The notes below the pieces were generated by a model that worked only from the letters and a program-made list of their open reading frames with translations, did no database searches and was not told the origin of the DNA. DNA of 64,000 nt from Rostratula benghalensis (Eukaryota; Chordata; Aves; Charadriiformes; Rostratulidae), in NCBI GenBank assembly GCA_013399305.1, contig VXAI01000199.1, positions 102,830-166,829 on the forward strand, written 5' to 3'. This document shows, in pieces, positions 26,300 to 37,920 of the stretch; position 1 is the stretch's first letter, and the number at the start of each line of letters is the position of its first letter. The position numbers were made by a program, and so were the translations under genes.

Positions 26300-28050
26300 G
26301 GGCTCTGCTTCAGGCAAGTCAGTAGCCAGTCGAGAGCTTCTGTATCAAGTTTACCAGGCAGATCAACATGGACACCGTTGAGATGGGTATCTGCTATAGA
26401 TTGCCTGCTCAGGAAAAAGTAGATAGGGTCTTCTGCAAATGAATGGAAGAAGTTTAACAGTCACAGCTTCTGGTTCTTACACGGAACTATAAACCCCCTG
26501 ATATCTGCTGGAAGGACAGAAGAACAGGGCTCAAGCCTGCTTGAGTGCATTGTTGCATCCTGGCACAGGGAGTAGAGAAGCCAACAAAGAAAGGTGCTCT
26601 GCTGGACCTGATACTTAATGAAGAAAGGGGATGTGAAAGCCAGAGGCAGCCTTGGCTGCAGTGACCATGGGGTGGTAGAAGTAAGATCCTAAAAAGACAG
26701 AGAAGGGCAAAAATCAAGACCACAACCTTGTATTACATGAAAGCTCATTTCAGAGATCTATCTGCTTGGAAGAATCCCATGGGATACCATCCTGTGGAGA
26801 AGAAGGGTCCAGTAAGACTGGCTGACAATCAGGGATCGCGTCCTCTGAGGTCAAGAAAGACCCATCTTGACAAATAGGGAATCAAGTGAATGTTGCAGGA
26901 GGCCTGCATGGATGAGTAAATTGCTCCTAAGTAGAGCTGAATTTGGCAAAATGTGTGAACAGCAACAAGAAGAGATTTTACAAGTACATAAACAGAAAAA
27001 GGTAAACTAAGGAAAACATGAATCTGCTGCTAAAATAGAGCACAAGAAACAGTTACAAATGATAACAGAAATACAGAAAAGGACAAGGTACTCCATGCCT
27101 TCTTGGGCTCAGTCTTTACTGATAAGATCAGCCTTCAGAAATCCAAGGCCCCCAAGACGAGAGGGATAGTATGGAAAAAGAATTACCATCAGTGAAGGCA
27201 GACTAGGTTCAGGAAAAGTTAAACAAACTGGACATATGTAAGACCATAAGGCCTAAAGGAATGCACCCACAAGAGTGGAGTGAACTGTCTGCCACTGCAA
27301 GATCACTTGATTGCGTTGAAAGGTGTAGGTGACTGAGGAATGTTCCTGGAAACTGGGAGAAAGCAAAATATCAATCACGTCTTCAAGAAGGGCATATGAG
27401 AAGAGGTAAGGAACTGCAGGCCAGTCAATCCCTGGGAAGATGTTGGGAGAAAATCCTCCTGGAGGGCATACATGAGGGACAAGAAGCTGATTGGAAGTAG
27501 TCAGCATGGATTTACAAGGGAAAACCACACTTGCTCAACCTGATATTTTTACAATGAGGTCACTAGCTAGGCAGATAATGGGGATAGCAGTTGACATTCT
27601 TTACCTTGGCTATAGTGAAGCTACTTTATGCAATAACGTCATCATAGACAAGCTGACAAAGTACAGCTTAGGTAAGTGGATGATAATGTAGATCAAACCC
27701 AGACTGAACCATTGGGCCCAGAGGGTTGTTATCAGTGGCATGAAGGAGGCAAGTCACTAGCTGTGTACCTCAGGGCTGAATACTGGGGCCAACACTATTC
27801 ACTATTTTCATTAATGATCTGAATAACAGGTCAGAATGCACCCTCAGGAAGTTTGCAGATGATATAAAGGCTAGGAGGACGGTCTCCTTCTAGGATGGTT
27901 GTCCTCCTAGGCACCTTCTAGGATGCGTGTCCTGCTGTTCAGAGAACCTTCTATAGGCTAGTAAAATAGGCAGAGAGGAATCTGATTAAGTTCAACAAGG
28001 GTAAATGCGAAGTCCTGCCCCTGAGGAAGACTAGCTTTCAAAGATGGGTT
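26300..28050 (+). pseudogene. Decayed CR1 LINE ORF2 (endonuclease to reverse transcriptase)
   Basis: This is a broken coding remnant of a CR1 retrotransposon polyprotein, read on the plus strand across several frames with stops. Near 26.38 kb it reads GICYRLP..Q, resembling the AP-endonuclease domain. Near 26.5 kb PPDICWKD matches the block after the endonuclease GDFN motif. KGALLDLIL follows near 26.6 kb, then a GCSDHE-like segment near 26.65 kb. Near 27.7-27.8 kb the 'PQG..LGP..F.IFINDL' fingers and palm region of the RT is visible. At 27852-27863 the catalytic FADD motif is intact. The remnant stops near 28.05 kb with no CR1 tail. Short 3' pieces are the usual form of CR1, so an internal piece without a 3' end is less common. 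Boundaries are approximate. Confidence 0.8.
27886..27941 (+). repeat. 28-bp tandem duplication within the CR1 remnant
   Basis: CCTTCTAGGATG begins at 27886 and again at 27914, each followed by a similar GTGTCCT/TTGTCCT segment. It lies just after the FADD motif of the decayed RT and contributes to its frame breaks. Confidence 0.6.
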
Positions 28051-29198
28051 TCATTTTTTGCAGGAACACTGCCACAGAATTCTTTCCAAAGCAGAAATCC
28101 AGCTTTGTTGTCCCCTGTTAAATCTGGGTTAGGTGGATTACAATGGTACTGATGTATGTCTGAAGATCCCACCTGTTAAAGAAATTTTCCCAGACTCTTC
28201 AGACAGCTTTAGCTAGGAAGTGAATACAGACTGTAGCTGGTAAAAAGAACTGGGCTTTTTTCTCTGTTCCTCTGTTTTGGCCTACAGGCTCTGAACTAAG
28301 TCCAGTGACAGAAATCATTAGCTTAATGCTCCCAGTTATGTTATATAGAATCAGTCTGTCTCAGAAAAGTAAACATTCAGGTTTTAGATTCAGAAATGCT
28401 ACTGGAACGCAATGGCATTCATTAGAGCCTGACTCTGCTCCCTCCATATTTGCAAAACTCAACCTGACAATAAAACACGTCAGGGGAAATTGCACCACCA
28501 ACAAAACAAGATTCCGACACAACAAATTTAACTTCTGTAAATTAGCCCTATAAAACCTCACATAAACAAAAGCATGCTCAAAATATCAAGGAAGGTATTG
28601 TCACCAGCATTTACTCTGAAAATCAGAAAATTTTTAAATTTTAAAGAGAAACTGTTAAGACTATTTTAAATGGAATGAAAAGAAGTTTTGTGTTTGCTTT
28701 AACAGCTGAGTCCTTATTATAGGAGACATGCTAGAATAAGCTTGGACATATGACAGGAGAGATAACAAGGAAATCCTTCATTTTAGCTGGAGCTACATTC
28801 CGTATAATATTTTTTTCATCTTGAATATTTACATCATTATTTGCTTTACTGTAAATCTTCTTAGCTCACATGCAAGCAGCTGCAGCTTCAAATCAAAGTC
28901 CTCAGTGTCCTGTAGCCCAATTGTCTGCAGGAGGCATAGACTATGGAACACTAAAACTTTATCACAGCTCCAGTGGCAATTGACCACATGAGCAAATAAC
29001 CCAAATTTCTTTGTGGGAAGAAACTTAATCTGTTGGGGTTTTTTTTTCTCTCTTTTGCTGCTACAGGTTTCTCCAAAAGCAATTGAATTGCTGTACCCTT
29101 TTTCTTTTTGAGTTTCTTGACACCTGTTGCTGTGCCTTGGGACAGTTACAGATGTTTGTGATCTCTGCAGCAAAAATATATACTGTTAGTTCACTGGT

Positions 29199-29215
29199 AA
29201 AAAAAAAAAAAAAAA
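29199..29215 (+). repeat. poly(A) tract, 17 bp
   Basis: A-run immediately before a CR1 3' tail fragment, followed by an A/C-rich stretch. Confidence 0.75.
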
Positions 29216-29239
29216 CCAACCCAAAAAACCAAACCTGCT

Positions 29240-29320
29240 CTAAGAGGACCTGCTTTGGCGGGGGGCTGGACTACATGATCTACAGAGGTCCCTTCCAGCC
29301 CTGTATCATTCTGTGATGAT
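29240..29320 (+). repeat. CR1 LINE 3' tail fragment
   Basis: This is a plus-strand CR1 end with GGGGGGCTGGACTACATGAT, CTACAGAGGTCCCTTCCAG and the ATTCTGTGATGATG tail. It is only about 80 bp long. Confidence 0.85.
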
Positions 29321-32300
29321 GCGTCTTTTTTGCCAGAATCTTCTGTGTCAAAGTATGTTCTAACACCTATGAGACAAATGACAAACTCTGCAAACTCTGC
29401 CACGTGGATTGCTGGAAGCTGAGAAACAGCACCTTCCCCCCTTCCCCTTTTCATATACACTTCTCCCGTGGACATCCTCCATTGGGCTGGATGAAACCTT
29501 GCTTTGAACTTCACAGCCTGTCTTCTGCAAATCATGTGCTCAAAACCCATGGAACCAAATATTCAAAAGACTGCCCTGACTAAACAAGACACCTATGGCA
29601 AAATGTGTTTGATCTGCAATTATAACTCTTTCAGAATCTGTCAAGCATTCTCCTGGAGGGCTAGAAATGCCTGAGACTGGAGCTTTTCTAAACCCTTTCA
29701 GTTTTCATTTCCTTTACTCTATATGAATAGACAAAGTTAGGAGTTTAGGAATGGATCAAGAGTATTCTTGGAATCACTGCCACTTCCTGTTTCTGGATCC
29801 ACCAACGAAACACTTTGAAATCCAAGAACTATAACTTCTCAAAATTTCCTATTTGAATAGCTCCTCATATGTTACATAGACTACTTTGATTACCTGAGCT
29901 TTGGTCTCTTATTTGGCAAATGAACTAGTAACATTTGCCTTGCTTTATTAGGGCTCCTTAACAATTAAGTCTTTTAAAAGTAAATAGCAAAAACAAGCCC
30001 TACAACTCCAAAAGAAAGGCAGCCGTGGTATGCAACTAATTTTAAAGCATGTTAAGTTCTAAACAGATGCATTGGTTTAATGGCCAAATAGTCACTGGCA
30101 CTTTTCTAAAAGGTCTGATGTCATCTAGCATGTGGTTTGGAAGTGTCTCCATTGCTGAGTACTAAAGCTTCAAGCTTTAGGAATTTGTCTATTAGAGGGC
30201 TGAGTTCTTGTTATTAAGGCTGACTAGCACTGATGCTGTACAAACAACAATTACTATTGTTTCACCACGCTAATGTTGACAGCATACATTTATTGGTAAA
30301 CTATGATGCTTCTGTTTCAGCTGATGTCTGCTTTTTACTAGAAAAGGTACACCTTTCCACTTCCAGATGAGAGTTTTCTCTTTCAAAGACAAGCTATTTC
30401 TTGTCCTTCCTTTCCCCTTCCAACTATTAACAGACTTTGATGATTGCCTTCTCGAACAGTTCTGATTCCAGATGTCTCGGCAACCTTCTTTTTGTTTCTC
30501 ATGAGTCAAAGCACCACTAATTCATGTTTGAGAAAGAAATACAAGTTTCCACTGTATATTTTCAAGCATATGAAAAAGCACAACCCCTTGGTGTTCCTCA
30601 GATGAATGACTCACTGTGAGATGGAAAGAAGCAAAAAATCCCATGTGTCAGCACTGTCAGTAGAGCTTGTTTCCTCCATACTGTGTTGCTGAGATCCTCT
30701 GAGCGTTTGGCAGGTCCTTGCTCATCATTGACTCTGTTTAAGTGGGGTTTTCTGCTCAGTCATACAAAACAGTCACACATCAGGTACCACAGCCTGCATT
30801 TACCGCCTATTGCAAGGACACTAAGCATGGCTCAGAGGATTTTCCAATTAAACAAAACCTTTGAACAGGGAGACTCATGAAACACTACAGACATCTGCAT
30901 TTTAGGAAATTCCTGTATCTGTTTGCATGTGGAGGCACTAACTACTATGGTGCGTCATCTGTTGGAGAGCGTTCTATGTCAGCCTTCAGGGAAAATGGAA
31001 TAATTTAGACTTTGGCTTTCTGGTTTTCCCTACTTGAAAACAACTTTTTGAGGTTAGATGTGTAACCACAAGACTGGGTCTCATGCAGTGTCAAACACTG
31101 AAAATTATTTGATATTTCCACAGTCCCTGTGCTGCACATGTAACTTTTGTGGCACGTGGATTACTATAATCAAAATTTTTTACTGTAAGAGTTGTTCATC
31201 CCCGTGAACCAGAGCTTAAAACTCAGCCTCAGAATGACTGTTAGGCTGCAGAGCCTTTCCCTGGGGACTCTGTTGTTAATGTGATTTACACCTTACCAGC
31301 AGTTGTCTGGCATCTCACCACGTGCTGCTTTACCACAGGGAGGCTACATGAACCATCAGTATATGAGAAGGAAAGTTGTTTTTTTTTTAATGAAGACAAC
31401 TTATGCAGTTCTGTCCACATGGATCATAGAAGGTAAGAGTGAAGATAACTATTTCACATTACTTCTGTGACTAATCATATCTCATTGAAGGACAAGTGCT
31501 TGTCCTATCACAGCTCCATTAACAAAAATGGCCCTCATCTTTTGGCTTCAAACACCACAAGGTGTATGCAGGATGCACATTTTGCTTCCTGTTGCACTGT
31601 GCACATTCTTGCACTGTGTTGGCTGATGGATTGCAGTCAAAATTGCCCAGCTTATGTGGAAAAAAAGACAAAATGTTAAGAGGAGAAAGAAAGAGACCAT
31701 CAATGAAATTCTAGGTTCTGTTTTACATTTGTGCAATTCCAACAGTCAAACAGTGAGTAGATTTTTGCAGGGGTGACACTGCTGTGTAGAGGTATCTTCA
31801 GGGCAGATGGGAGACTTGACGGAGTTTTACAGTGCATAAAACCCATGAACATGTAAAATTGTGCATATCACATGTACAGCCACGGAATAGTTGTTTGAGG
31901 AGCAAGCAAGTAAATCACATAGAAAGACAAGTTTGCATGCACCAGTGGACTGAAAAACACAGTTCCAATTATCAAGGAAAAAAGTCCTTCACTCACCACC
32001 TCCAAACATGCCTTGTATTGGTCATATTTATAAAGGTGTTTGGATTGCAGCTGTGGAAAGCTGGCAGCCAGTATTCAATGATTTCTGCTTGGATTTCTCC
32101 AGGACATTAACACAGATATACGAAAGCATTTTATCCCTGCTTGGACAGAACCATAGAAGAACACAGAGGAACAACGTACCAAAGCTCTTTTTTGTGTGGT
32201 TGGTTTTTTGTTAAGTTTTCCTCAAGTAAGGCAGTCACCCAGCATGGAACAGCTGGGAGTGTTAAAAACAGAGCACACAGACTCCATTGAAGTATGGAGC

Positions 32301-32610
32301 ATACGCTGACAGGTATCCATTTTTGTTGTGTTGTTCAGGTGTTTTCAGTTACTTTATTTTCTACCACTCAGTGTGGATCTATACATACACAAACACCTCA
32401 AAAAGTTATCTCCTGCTTACTTTTTGAAGTTTCCATTAGCAAGGAGACTTCAGAAAACATAGTTTGGGAATATTACAGCACATTTGGCTAATACAGACAA
32501 TTCTATGGTCAAAACTCATTTTTGACAGGAAAACAACTATCCATTTAAAAATGGATTCATGGCTCATTATAGAAATATAAAATGAAGAAAAACATTTCAC
32601 TTTCCTTCAA

Positions 32611-32694
32611 AAAATATCTAAAAGAGACAGAAAGACCTAATTTAAAAGAAATAAAATATCTAAAAGAGACAGAAAGACCTAATTTAAAAGAAAT
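32611..32694. repeat. Perfect tandem duplication, 42-bp unit, 2 copies
   Basis: The 42 bp at 32611-32652 are repeated without mismatch at 32653-32694 (the unit begins AAAATATCTAAAAGAGACAG). A possible third copy fails after three bases. Perfect identity suggests a recent slippage duplication or an assembly duplication. Confidence 0.95.
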
Positions 32695-34160
32695 AAATGA
32701 GTTTTTCCCTTGCTAAGGTTTCTAACTTTGATCTATTTATATACTCTATGCAAATCTAGAAAGCCAAAATTCTCTTTGAAAGAAGGTGGCCAAAGCTAAA
32801 GTGAGTATTGGTGCATATACCTCTGGCTGAAGCAAAGACTTTGCACTGGTTTTAGACTTTCTAGAAGTTCGAACTATTCCACCGTAACACTCCAGCCGTT
32901 CCACAGTGAAGTTAAACTTTGATTGTATTTCCAACAAGTCTACACCATTTTATTTTCATACCTCTTTGACCACATGTTATTATGATGACTGTTACCGTAT
33001 GTCTAGGGCAGCTGAAGACCCCACAGCCATATGCCTCTTTCCTCGGCTAGATTCTGTGTAAAACATACCCTAAAAGCACCAGCATTGTCCTCAAAAGTTT
33101 GACCTTATGGATGAAAATACTCTGTGGAAATAGAGAGTAACATGAATTTTGTACAATATTTATGAGCTTAAGTCACAACTTAAATTAGGTAAAATAAACA
33201 TAGGCCAAAACTAGCCACTGAGAACGTTGATACTTGAGAATCTTATTTCATTTGGGTTGAAAAAAAAAAATAACAAGCATAGTAATTATGATATGTAAAT
33301 GCTACTCCTACACATATTCTGCTTTGCAGTATATCAAAGTCTTTCCTATAAAGTTTCCGATGAGGAGATGTTCTCTACGTTCATCAGGGACAGGAATGCA
33401 CACAACTGTGGATTGCAGACTACTTGGTTCACACAAAGCCACTTTCCAAGGCGAAGCATGTTTAAGGTATCGCATTTCCCACCCTTTTGAGTTGGGCATA
33501 AGCTCAGCCCCAGGATGCCATAAAAATAACACACTATAATCATCAGCTGTGCTTTGAGGGTACTAAAGAGAAGAGGTCATAGGTTCAGTTAGAGTAGAAG
33601 GTGTCGTAGATAAGCAAAAGTTCTTTTTAGCCTTTAATGATTGCTATCACACAGAAAACCTAGCATATGAGGCATCAAACTTCTAATATGCTTTCTCTAG
33701 CTGAGGCAGCATTCCTTCATACCATCAGTGCCAAACCCCTTCTCATGGAAAAGCATATTATGCTAAAGAGTTTGCACTTAATTTCTACTGTGCACATTTT
33801 CTATTGTTATCAGAACCAGACTGAAGAATGGGTTATTTTACATGTCTGAGCTGAAAGCAGACTTGAATGTTCCTCAGCACATGGCACATCTAGCATCACA
33901 TCAGGAGGGTACACTGGAGACAAGAGCTGGAGAGTATAGCTTTGGAAGCAGCCACCTGTCAGACAACAATGCCTGGGCTTGAGGATTGTCTAGACTTCCA
34001 TTATGCTTGAGTCCCTGTTCTTGTGTAAGCAGAATGCCTAGACGAATCAAGCCCCTCTAGACACGAGAAAAAAAAAGGGAATCAAATTGCTCCAAAGTAT
34101 AATCATTCAGTAAAAAAGTAATGCAATGCTAGGAAGGCCAGATAGATAGCTATATAGTTA

Positions 34161-34166
34161 ACTGCA
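34161..34166 (+). repeat. Target-site duplication, left copy (ACTGCA)
   Basis: Six bases directly before the TG of the solo LTR, matching the six bases after its CA end. Confidence 0.85.
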
Positions 34167-34579
34167 TGTAGGAGTCTGGGCCGCGTTAGAAGGCCTGCAG
34201 CAGAAAGTAGGACACGGCAAGGACAGCAGAATGAAGGTATCAGTGGAATGTAGATATCGGAGGAACAGCTGTGGACAGCAAGGATGTGGGAAGAACAGCA
34301 AGAATATGCAGACAGAAAGAATATAACCAAAGCAGGATGCTGAAGGAGAACAATGTTACAAGTAGCAGCTTGTAATGTGTAAATACATATAACCAATAGC
34401 AAGTAGTTAAAGGGGCACGTGAACAGGGAATGCAGCCCATTAGGAGTTAGATGGGCGCGTATAACAGAGCTTGCTATCGAATAAATGTAACCCATTTAGA
34501 GCAATAAATCAAACAACCCGACCATCGTTTTGGTATGTGTGTGGTTCCTCATCCTGCAGGAAGGTACCGGACCCTGGCA
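34167..34579 (+). mobile_element. Solo retroviral LTR, 413 bp, with 6-bp TSD
   Basis: The element starts TGTAGGAGTCTGGGC and ends GGTACCGGACCCTGGCA, so it has the canonical TG...CA ends. It is flanked by perfect ACTGCA duplications at 34161-34166 and 34580-34585. Two AATAAA signals lie at 34480-34485 and 34503-34508, followed by the GTGTGTGGTTCCTCATCCTGCAGGAAGG segment that I know from the 3' part of avian endogenous retrovirus LTRs. The order U3, poly(A) signal, U5 gives plus orientation, antisense to MOB3B. No gag/pol/env sequence adjoins it, so the provirus was reduced to one LTR by recombination. A 6-bp duplication fits alpharetrovirus-like or other class II elements. The intact duplication suggests a moderately young insertion. 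Confidence 0.92.
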
Positions 34580-34585
34580 ACTGCA
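34580..34585 (+). repeat. Target-site duplication, right copy (ACTGCA)
   Basis: Six bases directly after the CA end of the solo LTR, identical to 34161-34166. Confidence 0.85.
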
Positions 34586-36157
34586 TCACTCCCATACAGA
34601 TGACGTCAACACAATATTTTACCATTCTTCTTTGATGGCACCCTTCAAGCATACTAGGTTTGTGGACTGATTTCTCAACCTGCTTAATTTACATTGAAGC
34701 ACCTGCTAAATCTTCAAACATAGGAATAGGAAAAAGGGGAGAGGAGGAAGAAAGCTCTGACATATGATCTAGTTGTAAAATATTTACCTGATATTTTTCA
34801 GGCATACATACTTCAAGACACCAAACTTACTAAGACCATAGCTGTGCCTCTGTTCTAACTTTGCTGTAACGTACATTTGTACACACAATTCACAAAGTTT
34901 AATGACTAGGGGAAAGCTACAACCATGTAATAGTCTATTTTTTGCAGAAATTTATTTTATTTGCACAAGAGATTAACTCAAAGTGCTTGGCAAGCACATC
35001 CATGCTGAGGGAGAGACAAAAAAAGGGCATCAACAGTGAAAAGATAAGCTTCATAAAACAACTTAGCCCAAACCCAGCATTGGTGTGACAGGAATGAAGA
35101 TCAAGCAAAAAGGATTGTTTGGAATTTACAACAGTCTTCAGCTGGTAGTCTACATCTATTGGCATCCACCACAGGGTGACTGAATGATCAGTTAACAGCC
35201 AGCAATCTGACCCCTGCTTTCAGTCCCTGGCAAAGCTTTGTCTTAAAATGAAGGAGACAAACCAGTTGAAGAGATTGAATATTTTTTATGGCAAGGCAGG
35301 TGTGCATGAAGCAATGGCAATTCCTAGATGATGCAATTGCAATGACTATAAAGAATGAAGAAAAAAATATATGCAGCAAATGTCAGCAAATGCCACTTTG
35401 CCCACACCATGGGCACCCCCTCATACTTTAGAAGAGTAGTAAGACAATAAGAGTTGTAAGACAAAGTCAGTGATGTCAAACACTCTCTCCACATTTCTAC
35501 AGACTGTATGGTGAAGAAGCCTTTTACTCACTAAAAGTATTTGAGAAGTCCCTATTCACACCCACCAATCATCTGCTTCCCTGCCCCTGCAGAAATGTGC
35601 CCCAAGTGGTAACTATTGTTACTGGCCAGAGAACCAGAACAATTCTACCAAAAATATTAGGAAGAAACAATTGAAAAAGTTTAATTCTGGATTTAGTGAC
35701 TGTTTTAAATCACATCCACAAGAGCCCTCCAGAGTCTTGGTTTGCTTTTGCAAATGCATTGCAGTGACATATTGGGCTTCTCTTTTGGAAGTAGCATCAC
35801 ACACATACTTTGTGCAAAAAACTCTGAAGCTGCCAGCCACCAAGGTTTCCTAGTTAAGCATGGATCATGCAGTGTATTTCTAAACATACATTGATTTTTC
35901 AGTTGAAGTTGTAAACTTTAAACACTTTAAAAATATGTTGCCATTTTGATAGGCCCCAACTAGTTTACTCAATTACAGTAACTTAATAACCTTTGAAACC
36001 CTCCTCTACAAAAACTCTCATAAGCTTAAAAGTGATTTTTACTTCCACTAAATGCTAGATTGTAGCTTCTTAAACTGCTTAATCAATGTCTAATCAATTT
36101 AGCTCTTGTTCCTGAAGCAGTGTGTGAATGCTGAAATTAGAATTAGGAATAGCAGGG

Positions 36158-36420
36158 TAATTCAGGCTGGCACAGATTTTGGGAGGTCTGCCTCCTAGCT
36201 TTCTCTTCATATACCCATCCGATCAGGTTGCTCAGGGCTTTATCCAGCCTGGTCTTGAAAAACCTGGAGGATGGAGACATTACAATCTCTCCTGGCCCCC
36301 TTTCAACTGCTTTATTGTCTTCTTTGGGAAAAGTTTTTAATTATGTCTGCTCAGAAAAGAAGTTTGTGTTCTTGTTTGTTTCAGCAGAACTCTTTGTCTT
36401 CTCATTTGAAACTATGGACC
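36158..36420 (-). repeat. CR1 LINE fragment, diverged
   Basis: This is a minus-strand CR1 3' region with CAGGTTGCTCAGGGCTTTAT, CCAGCCTGGTCTTGAAAA and GGATGGAGACATTACAA. It is followed by a weaker match through GGAAAAGTTTTTAATTATGTC. It is more diverged than the copies at 24.7 and 37.4 kb. Confidence 0.8.
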
Positions 36421-37379
36421 TGATGAAGAAATCACATGGTGGTTCTCTGGCCTGTGTTATGCTCAAGGTCAGATTAGAATAAATGAAATATTCCCCTGTG
36501 GCCTTAAATATCTGGGTATCTTGCCCAGCGAGTGTTAACAACAGAAAAAAAACATTCCAATCACTGAAAACCCAAACAAGCAAAAATTACTTCCAGTTTA
36601 AGGCTGCAACCAGGAGGAGAAAAAAACCTAAGGCAACTGAATAGGTCTTGTTTGGGAATCAGTGTCTGAAGGGAGCACAGCAGTAGAGAGCTGACTGCTT
36701 TCTTAGCTCCTGTTTTGACACTGCCCAAACAGATATGGTGAAAGCTGACAATTGCAGTTCACCAAAATCTACAGCTGTCCGAAGGATCTGCTGCTTCCTG
36801 TTCCAAATGATCAAAGAAATAAAAAAGTACAGGGTGTGGAGAGTGAAGGTACTTTTGAGGTTATGGACTATTCAAGTTGTCTGGGAAATGTATCATTTGA
36901 AAGGTGTTTACATATTAAGACTACTAGATGCCCGCAAAAGCAACTATTATTTACTGAAGAAAAAGAGTTTACCCTAAAGCCAACTAAAACTCCAGCCCAC
37001 TACAAAAATCCATGCTGGGAACTAATAAGGATAGCTTCACCAGACTGGCCTGAACAGGCATACAGAGTAAATTCTCCTCTGTTCTGCTCCTACATTCTTG
37101 CTCAGTGAGAGAAGAGGCAGGTCACAGTACATCCGAGGCTAACATTCAGAACTTTTTTCCCAGAGCTGTCAGACTTTTACGTGCCTTAAATCCACTTAAA
37201 ATCGATAAAGGAAATTAAGAATAATGGAAATAAATGCAACAAAATTACCATGTCTAAAATCTACAGGCTGTGAGGTCATTTTATAAAGACAATCCTTAAA
37301 GCCTTGCTATACAAAGTCGTCTTAGTGTTCAACACCTGTTTTTGTCACCTGCATGCAACTGTTGACAGCTCTTCCATTC

Positions 37380-37920
37380 CGATATGCCCTGGTGAGACCA
37401 CATCTAGAATCTTGTGTTCAGTTCTGGGCCCCTCAGTTCAAGAAGGACAGAGAAATGCTTTAGAGAGTCCAGGGCAGAGCCACAAAGAAGGCAGTGAAGC
37501 ATCTCCCACATGAGGTAAGGCTGAGGGAGCAGGGTCTCTTTAGTTTGGAGAAGAGGAGACTGAGGGGTGACCTCATTCATGTTTCTAAATATGTAAAGGG
37601 TCAGTGTCAGGAGGATGGAGCCAGGCTCTTCTCAGTGACAGGCAATGATAGGACACGGGGCAATGGGTACAAGTTGGAACATTGGAGGTTGCACTTAAAT
37701 ATGAGTAAAAACTTCTTCATGGTGAGGGTGATGGAACACTGGAATGGGCTGCCCAGACCCAGCAGCCCTGTGGAGTCTCCTTCCCTGGAGATATTCAAAA
37801 CCCGCCTGGACACATTCCTGTGTGACCTGATCTAGGTCTTCCTGCTCTGGCAGGGAGATTGGAATAGATGATCTTTCAAGGTCCCTTCAAGTTCCTGAGA
37901 TTCTGTGATTCTGTGATATT
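37380..37920 (+). repeat. CR1 LINE 3' fragment, about 540 bp
   Basis: This is a plus-strand CR1 copy running from CTGGTGAGACCACATCTAGA and CAGTTCTGGGCCCCTCAGTT, through GGAGAAGAGGAGACTGAGGG and TGGAATGGGCTGCCCAGA, to the GATTCTGTGATTCTGTGATA tail. It is 5' truncated. The 113-codon open frame within it is a remnant of the CR1 ORF2 C-terminus and 3' UTR, not a host gene. Confidence 0.95.

Noticed and set aside
33890..33910. ATGGCACAT on the plus strand, which could encode the reverse of a Met-Cys-His-like ending
   Set aside because: It lies upstream of the second coding exon in transcript order, so it cannot be the terminal exon, and the neighbouring codons do not fit.
37494..37835. 113-codon plus-strand open frame that looks protein-like
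   Set aside because: It is the remnant C-terminal coding part of a CR1 LINE, not a host gene.
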